DNA from: Pseudovibrio sp. M1P-2-3
GTDB taxonomy: Bacteria > Pseudomonadota > Alphaproteobacteria > Rhizobiales > Stappiaceae
Assembly (NCBI RefSeq): GCF_031501865.1
Contig: NZ_JARRCW010000001.1
Span: 567,001-631,000 of the forward strand
DNA: 64,000 nucleotides
Direction of reading: 5' to 3'
The translations under genes and the position numbers were made by a program. The notes beneath the pieces were generated by a model, which ran no database searches, was not told where the DNA came from, and worked only from the letters and a program-made list of their open reading frames with translations. Position 1 is the first letter of the stretch. Each line of letters begins with the position of its first letter. Shown piece after piece: positions 56,147 through 64,000 of the stretch.

Positions 56147-56653
56147 ATGAGTGATGAAATCTCCGAGGATCGTATTGTCCGGCTGGAAGAGCTGAGCGCG
56201 GAAGCTTTCCAGAAGTTTGGTGACGTTGTTGAGGTGGGAACGGTTGATCCAGTCCTGATTAACGAGAAACGGTGCCTTCGCTATTCCGACCTTGCAGAAA
56301 TGGAATATCTTGGCGAGGGGCGGGCAGGGGTTAGTCTGTTCCACGCTGATATCCGCGAGATTCCCTATAAACTTTCGTTGTTAGAGCGTCACCCGCTCGG
56401 TTCCCAGTGCTTTGTGCCTATGAACGATTCTGAATACATGGTCATCGTTGCGGAAGATGATGGGGGGCGTCCAGCAAAGCCAAGGGCGTTTTTGGTAAGC
56501 AACAGCCAGTCCATCAATTTCAGGCGAAACACATGGCACGGTGTTCTGACACCGCTCAAAGGGACTGGCCTGTTTGCGGTGATCGACAGAATTGGCGTGG
56601 GGAATAACCTCGAAGAGTATCGGCTTGATGAACCGTATTTTATAGTGAAGTGA
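56147..56653 (+). CDS. allA: Ureidoglycolate lyase AllA
   Basis: A 168-residue enzyme that splits ureidoglycolate to glyoxylate and urea. LLERHPLGSQCFVPMND and NFRRNTWHGVLTPL are the AllA signatures. It lies 6 bases after allE and 69 before the aminotransferase gene. Confidence 0.92.
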   Translation: MSDEISEDRIVRLEELSAEAFQKFGDVVEVGTVDPVLINEKRCLRYSDLAEMEYLGEGRAGVSLFHADIREIPYKLSLLERHPLGSQCFVPMNDSEYMVIVAEDDGGRPAKPRAFLVSNSQSINFRRNTWHGVLTPLKGTGLFAVIDRIGVGNNLEEYRLDEPYFIVK

Positions 56654-56722
56654 AATTACAAAACGCGTTAAATCTGCGGGCTGGCTTGGCCTCGCACTAA
56701 GAAAATTTCAAAGGAAGCACCC

Positions 56723-57886
56723 ATGAGCACCCAGAACCCCGTTTTTATTCCTGGACCAACCAACATTCCGGAAGTCCTGCGCAAAGCCTGTGATATGCCA
56801 ACGCTGGATCACCGTTCCTCGGCATTTGCCGAGATTCTGCATCCAGCTTTGAACGGCGTTAAAAAAGTCTTGAAAACGGAAACTGCAGAGGTCTTCGTTT
56901 TCCCGTCCACTGGTACGGGTGGTTGGGAAACTGCCATCACCAACACTCTTTCAGCTGGCGATAAAATTCTGGCAGCACGCAACGGCATGTTCAGCCATCG
57001 CTGGATTGACATGTGCCAGCGTCATGGGCTGGACGTTCAAATTGTTGAAACGCCTTGGGGTGCAGGCATTCCAGCGGATCGTTATGAAGAAATTCTAACA
57101 GCCGACAAAAACCATGAAATTAAAGCGGTTCTAGCCACTCACAACGAGACGGCGACCGGCGTTCGCTCCGATATTGCTGCGGTCCGCAAGGCACTGGATT
57201 CCGCTGGCCATCCGGCGCTGCTTTATGTGGATGGGGTCAGCTCCATCGGTTCCATGGATTTCCGCATGGATGAATGGGGTGTGGACATTGCTGTGGCAGG
57301 GTCTCAAAAAGGCTTCATGCTGACAGCCGGTCTGGCGATTACCGCGTTCTCTCCAAAGGCAATGGCAGCGATTGAAAACGCTACGCTGCCACGCACCTTC
57401 TTCGACGTGCGCGATATGGGCAAAACCAATGCTGCAAACGGTTATCCCTATACACCGGCTGTGGGCCTTCTGAATGGCTTGAAAACAAGCTGCGAAATGC
57501 TGCTTGCCGAAGGGCTGGAAAACGTGTTCGCCCGTCATCACCGTATTGCTGAGGGTGTACGGGCAGCTGTTAAAGCTTGGGGCTTGCCTATGTGTGCCCA
57601 GTCTCCAGACCTTTACTCTGACAGTGTGACCGCTGTGTGCACACCGGAAGGCTTTAACGCCACAGACATTGTGACAGTTGCCGCAGAGAAATACGGCGTT
57701 GCCTTTGGTGTTGGCCTTGGAGATGTTGCCGGAAAAGTCTTCCGCATCGGCCATCTGGGCAGCTTGACCGACGTTATGACCCTGTCCGGTATCGCGACTG
57801 CTGAAATGGCGATGGTGGACCTTGGTCTTAACATCAAACTGGGCTCAGGCGTCGCCGCCGCTCAGGAATACTACCGCACTAAATAA
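56723..57886 (+). CDS. Glyoxylate aminotransferase (PucG/SgaA type)
   Basis: A 387-residue class V PLP enzyme. FIPGPTNIPEVLRKA opens it, FPSTGTGGWE binds PLP phosphate, YVDGVSSIGS carries the PLP aspartate, and VAGSQKGFML holds the PLP-binding K196. After AllA it could aminate glyoxylate to glycine with serine or alanine as donor. Bacillus PucG, of the same family, uses ureidoglycine as donor and makes oxalurate. Sequence alone does not decide. AAGGAAG precedes ATG 56723. Confidence 0.88.
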   Translation: MSTQNPVFIPGPTNIPEVLRKACDMPTLDHRSSAFAEILHPALNGVKKVLKTETAEVFVFPSTGTGGWETAITNTLSAGDKILAARNGMFSHRWIDMCQRHGLDVQIVETPWGAGIPADRYEEILTADKNHEIKAVLATHNETATGVRSDIAAVRKALDSAGHPALLYVDGVSSIGSMDFRMDEWGVDIAVAGSQKGFMLTAGLAITAFSPKAMAAIENATLPRTFFDVRDMGKTNAANGYPYTPAVGLLNGLKTSCEMLLAEGLENVFARHHRIAEGVRAAVKAWGLPMCAQSPDLYSDSVTAVCTPEGFNATDIVTVAAEKYGVAFGVGLGDVAGKVFRIGHLGSLTDVMTLSGIATAEMAMVDLGLNIKLGSGVAAAQEYYRTK

Positions 57887-57898
57887 CGGCTTTCCTTG

Positions 57899-57938
57899 AA
57901 AGTGGTTGGATCAGAAATACTTAAACCAACCACTTTTT
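57899..57938 (+). terminator. Intrinsic terminator after the aminotransferase gene
   Basis: AAAGTGGTTGG (57899-57909) with CCAACCACTTT (57926-57936) and a T run: an 11-bp stem. Confidence 0.85.
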
Positions 57939-57983
57939 CAAAGGCACTGAGCTGCTCGCCAGTTTACTTGGGCTGTCGTTTGG

Positions 57984-58017
57984 CCGGACCAACCATTGAG
58001 GCTGGGCCGGTCTTTTT
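57984..58017 (+). terminator. Possible second terminator, plus strand
   Basis: CCGG-A-CCA-A-CC (57984-57994) with GG-C-TGG-G-CCGG (58000-58010) and TCTTTTTG after it. The stem has two single mismatches. Confidence 0.5.
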
Positions 58018-58029
58018 GTGTTCTAAAAA

Positions 58030-58063
58030 AAGCCTTTGCCACTTTATACGTTGGCAAAGGCTT
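58030..58063 (-). terminator. Intrinsic terminator of the puuE-uraD gene
   Basis: AAGCCTTTGCCA (58030-58041) with TGGCAAAGGCTT (58052-58063), a perfect 12-bp stem; on the minus strand TTTTTTT follows. Confidence 0.88.
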
Positions 58064-58096
58064 CATTGCGAGTTTGTGAATACTAGGTAACAAGCC

Positions 58097-59512
58097 TTAG
58101 GGCAGGATGTCCTTCAGGCGGTAGTGGGCGATGCGTTCCACTTGGCGGCAGGCTTCGGCAAATTCTACCGCGCGTGCATTGTTAATCCGGCGATTGAACG
58201 CTGCCATGATGGAATCTTTGTTGTGGTCGCGTACCGCGATGATGAACGGGAAACCGTGCTTTTCAACGTACTCGATATTGAGGCGGGTGAAAGTATCGCG
58301 CTCTTCATCAGTCAGGTAGTCAAGACCGGCGCTGGCTTGTTCTGAGGTGCTTTCCTGTGTGAGGCGGCCCGCTTGGGCCAGCTTTCCGGCAAGGTCCGGG
58401 TGAGCATTGAGAACACCAAGACGTTCTTCCTCGCTAGCAGAGCGGAACATGCGGCACAGGGCGTTCTGGATACCAGCTGCACAGTCATGGGCAGGTCCAA
58501 GCTCAAGGTCAAACGCACGCTCTGCAATCCAAGGGGAGTGTTCGAAAATGCTGCCATAGAGGTCGACAAATCGCTCTTTGGTCATCTGGCTCGGGCGCTC
58601 AAAGTGTTGCGCTGGGTGGGTGTCAGCCCAGTGCTTGGCAATGTCGATGCGGCGCGGGCACCACACACCTTCAAACCCTTGAATGTATTTGATGAACTTC
58701 TTTAGGGCGGCAACTTTGCCCGGACGTCCAATGAGACGGCAATGGAGGCCGATGGACATCATCTTGGGTGCGCCTTCGCTGCCTTCTTCATAAAGGGCGT
58801 CGAAAGAGTTCTTCAGGTAGTCGTAAAAGTCCTCACCACTGGTCCAGCCCGGCGCAGTGGCAAAACGCATGTCGTTGGCTTCCAGTGTGTAAGGAATAAT
58901 CAGCTGATCGCGTTCGCCAACTTGCAACCAGTAAGGCAAGTCGTCGTCATAGGTGTCGGAGACGTAGTCAAAGCCACCTTCTTCCGCCACAAGACGTACA
59001 GTATTTTCGGAGCAGCGGCCCGTGTACCAACCCCGTGGGCGCTCGCCAACAACTTCGGTGTGCAGGCGAATAGCTTCGGCAATAGCAACACGCTCGTCTT
59101 CCGGCGACATGTCCTTATGCTCAACCCACTTGAGGCCGTGGCTGGCGATTTCCCAATCAGCCGCCTTCATGGCTTCCACTTGCTCAGGATTGCGTGCAAG
59201 TGCAGTTGCTACACCGTAGATGGTGAGCGGAATTTCATGTTGGGTGAACAGGCGGTGAAGGCGCCAGAAACCGGCGCGGGCACCATATTCATAGATGGAT
59301 TCCATGTTCCAGTGGCGTTTTCCTTGCCACTGGGCAGCACCTGGAATGTCAGAAAGGAATGCTTCTGAGGCAGCATCTCCATGAAGGACGCAGTTTTCGC
59401 CGCCTTCTTCATAGTTCAAAACGAACTGGACAGCGACCTTTGCAGAATTGGGCCACTGCGGGTTAGGTGGAAACGGGCCATACCCGCGCATATTACGAGA
59501 ATAACGTGTCAA
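58097..59512 (-). CDS. Fused allantoinase PuuE and OHCU decarboxylase UraD
   Basis: A 471-residue two-domain enzyme. Residues 1-305 are a polysaccharide-deacetylase-type allantoinase (GYGPFPPNPQWP, VQFVLNYEEGGENCVLHGD, GWYTGRCSENTVRLV). After about residue 310 comes the OHCU decarboxylase domain (FVDLYGSIFEHSPWIAERAF, LNAHPDLAGKLAQAG), with the catalytic His in FEHSPW. It would turn OHCU into allantoin and allantoin into allantoate. I choose TTG 59512, with AGGAG 7 bases upstream, which gives TRYSRNMRGYG, the usual N-terminus; the frame is open to 59593. It is divergent from uraH. Confidence 0.92.
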   Translation of the reverse strand: MTRYSRNMRGYGPFPPNPQWPNSAKVAVQFVLNYEEGGENCVLHGDAASEAFLSDIPGAAQWQGKRHWNMESIYEYGARAGFWRLHRLFTQHEIPLTIYGVATALARNPEQVEAMKAADWEIASHGLKWVEHKDMSPEDERVAIAEAIRLHTEVVGERPRGWYTGRCSENTVRLVAEEGGFDYVSDTYDDDLPYWLQVGERDQLIIPYTLEANDMRFATAPGWTSGEDFYDYLKNSFDALYEEGSEGAPKMMSIGLHCRLIGRPGKVAALKKFIKYIQGFEGVWCPRRIDIAKHWADTHPAQHFERPSQMTKERFVDLYGSIFEHSPWIAERAFDLELGPAHDCAAGIQNALCRMFRSASEEERLGVLNAHPDLAGKLAQAGRLTQESTSEQASAGLDYLTDEERDTFTRLNIEYVEKHGFPFIIAVRDHNKDSIMAAFNRRINNARAVEFAEACRQVERIAHYRLKDILP

Positions 59513-59531
59513 ACCGGAACTCCTGTTTTTC

Positions 59532-59548
59532 TTCTTATAAAATAAGAA
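59532..59548. promoter_or_regulatory. Dyad in the puuE-uraD / uraH divergent promoter
   Basis: TTCTTAT-AAA-ATAAGAA, a perfect 7-3-7 dyad about 20 bases upstream of the TTG start of the fused gene. It could be an operator; the AT content makes chance possible. Confidence 0.35.
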
Positions 59549-59663
59549 AATCGAATAGTCTTTCGTGACAAATTTGAAAGTGCTTCCTCTCATGCCCCTC
59601 TGTCATATAGGAAAGGACTGGGACATTATGTGACACAATAAATTTTTCAATAGGGAAGTGATT

Positions 59664-60017
59664 ATGGCGGGATATCTGACCACACACGTTCTTGATACAG
59701 CACGCGGCGTACCCGCGCAGGGCATCAAGATTGAGCTTTATAAACTAGATGGAGATGTGCGCAGCCATATCCGCACTCTTGTCACTAACGACGATGGCCG
59801 CACAGACGAGCAGATTTTGCCTGCAAGCGAATTCGAGACTGGCACGTATGAGCTGGAATTCCACGTGGGCGCTTATCTGGACGCCAACGGCACTCCCGCA
59901 GAAGATCCTCGCTTCCTCAACATCATTCCAATCCGTTTTGGCATGTCCGAAGCTAGTCACTACCATGTGCCGCTGTTGGTTTCCCCATTTGGCTACTCCA
60001 CATACCGCGGTAGCTAA
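59664..60017 (+). CDS. uraH: 5-hydroxyisourate hydrolase (transthyretin-like)
   Basis: A 117-residue protein ending in YRGS, the signature of HIU hydrolase. LTTHVLDTARGVPAQGIKIE holds the catalytic histidine of the N-terminal motif, and HYHVPLLVSPFGYSTYRGS the C-terminal one. It opens 5-hydroxyisourate, the product of PuuD, to OHCU. ATG 59664 is chosen after AGGGAAG. It is divergent from puuE-uraD. Confidence 0.94.
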   Translation: MAGYLTTHVLDTARGVPAQGIKIELYKLDGDVRSHIRTLVTNDDGRTDEQILPASEFETGTYELEFHVGAYLDANGTPAEDPRFLNIIPIRFGMSEASHYHVPLLVSPFGYSTYRGS

Positions 60018-60034
60018 CACATCAGCTGTTAGTC

Positions 60035-60059
60035 CTAGGGCATGTGTTCCATGCCCTAG
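60035..60059. terminator. 10-bp hairpin between uraH and a LysR gene
   Basis: CTAGGGCATG-TGTTC-CATGCCCTAG, a perfect stem between convergent genes. No T tract follows on either strand, so termination would be weak. Confidence 0.45.
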
Positions 60060-60069
60060 AAGCCCGAGC

Positions 60070-60987
60070 CTACAGGTTTGGCAAAAGTGCGAAAGACGCC
60101 TGAATGTGCTTGACGATGAAGTCAATAAACAGTCGGGTTTTTGGGTCTTGTCTGCGCCGGTGGGCATAAAGACAGGCCAGTTGAATGGAAACAGGTGGTT
60201 CCTGCTGTAAAATAGGAATGAGCCTGCCGCTGGCCAGATGAGCAGAAATCTCGAAAACCGGCTTTATGATAATGCCATAGCCATCCAGCGCCCATTGGGT
60301 GAGAACATCGCCGTGGTCCGCCTCAAAAGGGCCAGTAACGGCAAAGCGTTTAACACCAGCCTCCGTCTGTAATGGCCATTGAAACTCCGGCACACCGGGG
60401 TAACGCATGTTCAAACAATCATGCTTCCCTGAAATCAGTTCCTCACTGGTTTGCGGTGCGCCTCTACGTTCGATATAATCAGGAGAGGCACACAGCACAC
60501 GGCGACAATCGGCGATCTTTCTAATTTTCAAGGAGGAGTCCTGTGGAACTCCGAGGAAAAAGGCAGCGTTTAATCCCTCGCTGGTCAGGTCCAATTTGCG
60601 ATCAGAAAGGCGCAGGCGCACATTCACTTGCGGGTGCTGCTCTTTGAATTTGGGGATTGCAGGCGCGATATAGCTTTGTCCTAAACCGATAGGTGCAGCT
60701 ACAAACAGTGTGCCACGCGGGGATTGCGTGACATTGTTAATTTCTGCCTCCGCTTCTTCAACGGCTTCCACAATTTTTGTCGCACTCTCATAGAAGAGAT
60801 TCCCTTGCTCTGTAGGGCTCAAAGCGCGCGTTGTACGTTGAAAAAGACGTACGTTAAGGTACTCTTCCAATTGGGATATTCTGGCAGAGGCAACGGCTGC
60901 AGAGATGCGCAGATCGCGGGCTGCCGCTGACATATTTCCCAATTCATAAACACGAAGAAAAGTGCGAATATTTTCTAGATAGGCCAT
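60070..60987 (-). CDS. LysR-family transcriptional regulator
   Basis: A 305-residue regulator. The N-terminal helix-turn-helix is in MSAAARDLRISAAVASARIS, followed by LNVRLFQRTTRALSPTEQG; the rest is a substrate-binding domain. It is divergent from puuD, with direct repeats and a dyad in the shared promoter, so it likely controls puuD. It is a clear paralogue of the LysR gene at 62460 (shared RRVLCASPDY and LCASPDY-type blocks). Confidence 0.9.
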   Translation of the reverse strand: MAYLENIRTFLRVYELGNMSAAARDLRISAAVASARISQLEEYLNVRLFQRTTRALSPTEQGNLFYESATKIVEAVEEAEAEINNVTQSPRGTLFVAAPIGLGQSYIAPAIPKFKEQHPQVNVRLRLSDRKLDLTSEGLNAAFFLGVPQDSSLKIRKIADCRRVLCASPDYIERRGAPQTSEELISGKHDCLNMRYPGVPEFQWPLQTEAGVKRFAVTGPFEADHGDVLTQWALDGYGIIIKPVFEISAHLASGRLIPILQQEPPVSIQLACLYAHRRRQDPKTRLFIDFIVKHIQASFALLPNL

Positions 60988-60990
60988 GCT

Positions 60991-61046
60991 GGCATTATCC
61001 TGAAATTTTTGAAACAGTTAGGCATTATCGCGATATACCAGATAAT
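60991..61046. promoter_or_regulatory. Candidate LysR sites between a lysR gene and puuD
   Basis: GGCATTATC occurs twice in direct orientation (60991-60999 and 61021-61029), exactly 30 bases apart. The second copy is also half of a dyad, ATTATC-N11-GATAAT (61024-61046), with the N11 spacing expected for LysR regulators. Confidence 0.5.
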
Positions 61047-61093
61047 ACTGGCTTCCTCTAGCTTGGCACCAAAATATCTTGGAGAGAATAATC

Positions 61094-62353
61094 ATGTTAG
61101 ACCTAGCCATAATATGGGACTGGCTTGCCTTCGCCGTCCGATGGTTACACGTCATCACCGCGATTGCCTGGATTGGGTCATCGTTCTATTTCGTTGCCCT
61201 TGATCTGGGTTTGAAAAAGGTGCCGCACTTGCCAGTGGGAGCCCATGGTGAAGAATGGCAGGTCCATGGGGGTGGTTTCTACCACATTCAAAAGTACCTT
61301 GTTGCGCCTGAAAATATGCCTGATCACCTCGTGTGGTTTAAGTGGGAAAGCTATGCAACTTGGCTGTCCGGCGCCAGCTTGCTGATGATTGTTTACTGGG
61401 TGGGTGGAGAGCTTTATCTGGTTGATCCTGCAAAAGCTGATCTGGCTCTGTGGCAGGGTATTGCAATCTCAGCTGCATCCTTGACAGTTGGTTGGTTGGT
61501 CTATGACTTCCTATGTAAGTCTGGCTTGGGTGAAAAGCCAACTCTTCTCATGCTGCTGCTGTTCGTGCTGCTGGTTGCCATGGGCTGGGGCTACAATGAA
61601 GTGTTCACGGGCCGCGCAACAATGCTGCACCTTGGTGCGTTCACTGCAACCATCATGACAGCCAACGTGTTCTTTATCATTATTCCGAACCAGAAGATCG
61701 TTGTTGCCGACTTGAAAGCTGGCCGCACACCGGATGCCAAGTACGGTAAGATCGCCAAGCTGCGTTCAACCCACAACAACTACCTGACACTGCCTGTTGT
61801 TTTCCTGATGCTTAGCAACCACTACCCGCTGGCGTTCGCGAGTGAGTATAACTGGGTCATTGCTGCGCTTGTATTCCTGATGGGCGTAACGATCCGCTTG
61901 TTCTTCAACACAAAACACACAGGCGCTAAGCCTCCTTACTGGACTTGGGCAGTCACTGCAGCTCTGTTCATTGCCATCATCGTGATCAGCATGGCCCCGC
62001 TTTCTCAGGAAACCTATGAGGAATCTGAGGTACGTCCTCTCACGAAAAATGAGCAGGTGTTTGCAAGTGCAGCAGGTTTTGAAGATGTGATGAACATTGT
62101 TCCTGGTCGTTGCTCCATGTGCCACGCCCGTGAGCCCTTTTATGAGGGCATTCACTGGGCCCCAAAGGGCATCTTTCTTGAAACAGAAGCAGATGTGGCG
62201 CGCGCTGCAAACCAGATCTTTCTGCAAGCTGGCGTGACAACGGCAATGCCTCCGGCAAATGTCTCTTACATGGAAGACAGTGAAAGAGCGGCTATTGCAA
62301 AATGGTATCGCAATGCGAAAGAGCAAATGCCATTCTCTCTCGCAGCTAAATAA
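61094..62353 (+). CDS. puuD: Urate hydroxylase PuuD
   Basis: A 419-residue protein with eight or nine membrane segments and a C-terminal cytochrome c domain (GRCSMCHAREPFYEG, then a distal MPP). It starts MLDLAIIWDWLAFAVRWLHV. PuuD oxidises urate to 5-hydroxyisourate and passes the electrons to the respiratory chain instead of oxygen. ATG 61094 is preceded by GGAGAG; the frame is open five codons further. It fills the step between XdhAB and UraH. Confidence 0.94.
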   Translation: MLDLAIIWDWLAFAVRWLHVITAIAWIGSSFYFVALDLGLKKVPHLPVGAHGEEWQVHGGGFYHIQKYLVAPENMPDHLVWFKWESYATWLSGASLLMIVYWVGGELYLVDPAKADLALWQGIAISAASLTVGWLVYDFLCKSGLGEKPTLLMLLLFVLLVAMGWGYNEVFTGRATMLHLGAFTATIMTANVFFIIIPNQKIVVADLKAGRTPDAKYGKIAKLRSTHNNYLTLPVVFLMLSNHYPLAFASEYNWVIAALVFLMGVTIRLFFNTKHTGAKPPYWTWAVTAALFIAIIVISMAPLSQETYEESEVRPLTKNEQVFASAAGFEDVMNIVPGRCSMCHAREPFYEGIHWAPKGIFLETEADVARAANQIFLQAGVTTAMPPANVSYMEDSERAAIAKWYRNAKEQMPFSLAAK

Positions 62354-62459
62354 ATAGCGCACTTTCCAATATGCAGGCCGCACTATTGGGAGGATGCGCT
62401 GTGATCCCTTGCCTGTTATCTCATGATGGGAGGTGAGGGCTCATTAACGTTGGTGGGTT

Positions 62460-63365
62460 TTAGTCGAAGTCGGTCAAATCTGCATTCTCGACGACAAAGT
62501 CCACAAAACGCCGGATTTTAGGGTCCTGAAGCCGCCGGTGCGGGTAGAGGCACCCGAATATGGTCGGCTCAGGACGCGCATTGGGCAGAACTTCCACTAA
62601 TCTTCCATCCCGCAAATACTCCGCCACCTCAAATCTAGGTCGGTTAACAATCCCATGCCCGGCTACAGCCCATTCGGTTAATACGCCGCTGTCATCTGCA
62701 TCGTACTTGCCTGAAACATGTAGCTTTTGTAGTCCCTGAACCGTTTGTAATGCCCAAAAGTACTCTGGAGAGTGAGGAAAGCGAAGCAGAAGACAATTGT
62801 GATTTTCGCCTATAAGGTCATTAGTGTTTTCAGGTACTCCGTATCTGTCAAGATAATCAGGCGAAGCACAAAGTACACGGTCGCAATCGCTTATTTTACG
62901 TAGCTTTAGGTTGGAATCTGAAGGACTACCAATAAAGAAAGAGAGGTCTAGCCCATCAGCCAGAACGTCGATTTTTCTGTCGGTCAAACGCATGCGCACT
63001 TCAATCGCAGGGTTTTCTTCTACAAATAGAGGAATTAGGGGAGAAATGACGCGCCGTCCCACTCCAAGAGGAGCTGCAACGCGCAAGACCCCTCTGGGAG
63101 AGCCTGAGAAAAGAGCGACAGCTGCCTCCGCATCATCAACTGAGGTGATGGTCTTAACGGCGTATTCATAGAATACTTTTCCCACCTCCGTTGGCTGTAA
63201 AGAGCGGGTTGTCCGGTTAAAAAGCCTCACCCCAAGGTGCTTTTCCAGCTCCTTAATGCGCTTGCTGGCCACTGCGGGAGTTAGACGAAGGTCGCGTCCT
63301 CCTGCCGTAATACTTCCCAGTTCTACAATGCGTGCGAATACGCGAAGGCTTTCTAGATAGGACAT
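62460..63365 (-). CDS. LysR-family transcriptional regulator
   Basis: A 301-residue regulator with helix-turn-helix SITAGGRDLRLTPAVASKRI and LGVRLFNRTTRSLQPTEVG, then a ligand-binding domain. It is divergent from xdhA; a perfect 10-3-10 dyad lies in the shared promoter (63458-63480). It resembles the LysR gene at 60070 throughout, so the two probably arose by duplication and may recognise related purine intermediates. Confidence 0.9.
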   Translation of the reverse strand: MSYLESLRVFARIVELGSITAGGRDLRLTPAVASKRIKELEKHLGVRLFNRTTRSLQPTEVGKVFYEYAVKTITSVDDAEAAVALFSGSPRGVLRVAAPLGVGRRVISPLIPLFVEENPAIEVRMRLTDRKIDVLADGLDLSFFIGSPSDSNLKLRKISDCDRVLCASPDYLDRYGVPENTNDLIGENHNCLLLRFPHSPEYFWALQTVQGLQKLHVSGKYDADDSGVLTEWAVAGHGIVNRPRFEVAEYLRDGRLVEVLPNARPEPTIFGCLYPHRRLQDPKIRRFVDFVVENADLTDFD

Positions 63366-63457
63366 TTCATAGCACTTACGGTGTTTCTACGTTGTTTTAT
63401 ATAGTATTTTCATTTCTGAGATATTGAGTATCATAAACCAAAGCAAATCGGCATGCT

Positions 63458-63480
63458 ATTTTCAACGTTTCGTTGAAAAT
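63458..63480. promoter_or_regulatory. Perfect dyad between lysR and xdhA
   Basis: ATTTTCAACG-TTT-CGTTGAAAAT, ten base pairs each side, 84 bases upstream of the xdhA start and 92 from the lysR start. A good operator candidate for the LysR protein. Confidence 0.55.
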
Positions 63481-63564
63481 GTTTCGGATTTTACCGCCTT
63501 TTTCCTGCCTGCGACAAAATGTACCCTACGGAAAATTATTATGAGCGTTTTCTTGAGGGAGAAA

Positions 63565-64000
63565 ATGGGCGAACGTAGCGAAATCCGGTTCGTATTAAAC
63601 GGAACCGATGTAGTAATCCAGGATGTGGCTGCGAGCCAGACATTGCTGGACTATTTGCGATTAGAACGTCGCCTGACCGGTAGTAAAGAAGGGTGCGCCG
63701 AGGGAGATTGCGGCGCATGTACTGTTCTTGTTGGCCGTCTCCATAATGGCTTACTTAAGTACGAATCCGTGAATGCTTGCATCCGCTTTATGGCGTCATT
63801 GGATGCGTGTCATGTGGTTACGATTGAACACCTTCGTGGTCAGGATGGCGGGTTGCACCCTATCCAGCAGGCAATGGTTGACTATCATGGAAGCCAGTGC
63901 GGGTTCTGTACGCCCGGCTTTATCATGTCGCTTTATGGGCTTTGGATGGAAAACTCAGAGCCGAGTGTAAAGCAAGTCGAGACTGCCCTTCAGGGCAATC
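63565..64000 (+). CDS. xdhA: Xanthine dehydrogenase small subunit XdhA, 5' part
   Basis: The first 145 residues are in the window. GCAEGDCGACTV holds C44, C49 and C52 of the plant-type 2Fe-2S cluster, C72 completes it, and CGFCTPGFIMSL (C112, C115) starts the second cluster. The enzyme oxidises hypoxanthine and xanthine to urate. ATG 63565 follows GAGGGAG; an in-frame ATG at 63541 is the alternative. The FAD domain and the xdhB gene would lie beyond the right edge. Confidence 0.93.
   Translation, partial: MGERSEIRFVLNGTDVVIQDVAASQTLLDYLRLERRLTGSKEGCAEGDCGACTVLVGRLHNGLLKYESVNACIRFMASLDACHVVTIEHLRGQDGGLHPIQQAMVDYHGSQCGFCTPGFIMSLYGLWMENSEPSVKQVETALQGN

Noticed and set aside
1-64000. CRISPR array or prophage
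   Set aside because: No evenly spaced direct repeats, cas genes or phage structural genes were found on either strand.

Overview
The window is chromosomal DNA from an alphaproteobacterium, most likely a marine member of the Hyphomicrobiales close to Stappiaceae or Pseudovibrio. This rests on gene content and order: rpmE, an ABC exporter and an RcdA-like gene close together; a TrcR (DUF1013) gene; a DUF4164 gene, zapA, 6S RNA and a 5-formyl-THF cyclo-ligase gene in a row; ruvCAB, ybgC, tolQRAB, pal, cpoB, tilS, ftsH and glmM in a row. The genus is an inference. Most of the window is ordinary core genome. The accessory parts are an FRG-like gene (7-8.3 kb), an IS110 element (41.2-42.4 kb), an unusual glutamate synthase pair (42.5-49.8 kb) and a purine catabolism cluster (55.3-64 kb).

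Layout. 0-6.5 kb: the end of purE, two divergent YdcH-type small proteins, a small membrane protein, propionyl-CoA synthetase, an SDR dehydrogenase and an ABC exporter. 6.7-11.4 kb: rpmE, an FRG-like gene, an RcdA-like gene, a hairpin-rich AT-rich gap, a quinone oxidoreductase and trcR. 11.5-22.2 kb, nearly all on the minus strand: a MotA/OmpA-type membrane pair, suhB, efp, a Sel1 protein, a ThiE-like protein, pgk, a LysE exporter, gap and tkt. 22.7-40 kb, plus strand apart from an Lrp regulator: the DUF4164 gene, zapA, 6S RNA, folate cyclo-ligase, a YmdB-type phosphoesterase, yebC, ruvCAB, the Tol-Pal system, tilS, ftsH and glmM. 40.2-54.6 kb: an outer membrane barrel, the IS110 element between inverted copies of a repeat of about 90 bp, a CysJ-type diflavin reductase downstream of a 1,827-residue GltB-like protein, a small secreted protein, a globin-coupled chemoreceptor, a SIMPL protein and an AI-2E-family permease. 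54.8 kb: tRNA-Ile with anticodon CAT, the substrate of the TilS encoded at 35 kb.

55.3-64 kb is a purine catabolism regulon: xdhA (cut by the right edge), puuD, uraH, a puuE-uraD fusion, allE, allA and a glyoxylate aminotransferase, with two paralogous LysR regulators. The genes would carry urate through hydroxyisourate, OHCU, allantoin and allantoate, then from ureidoglycine to ureidoglycolate and glyoxylate, which can be aminated to glycine. The allantoate-hydrolysing step is not in the window. Dyads and direct repeats in the divergent promoters are candidate LysR sites.

The most unusual observations are: (1) the IS110 element bracketed by inverted copies of a hairpin-bearing repeat, with a candidate guide-RNA region upstream of its recombinase; (2) the oversized GltB-like protein, with a one-residue change in its iron-sulfur cysteine spacing, paired with a diflavin reductase where GltD would be expected; (3) a rod-like structured stretch before yebC; (4) a row of perfect inverted repeats at 9.15-9.25 kb; (5) a degenerate FRG-domain gene in an otherwise conserved cell-cycle and ribosomal neighbourhood.
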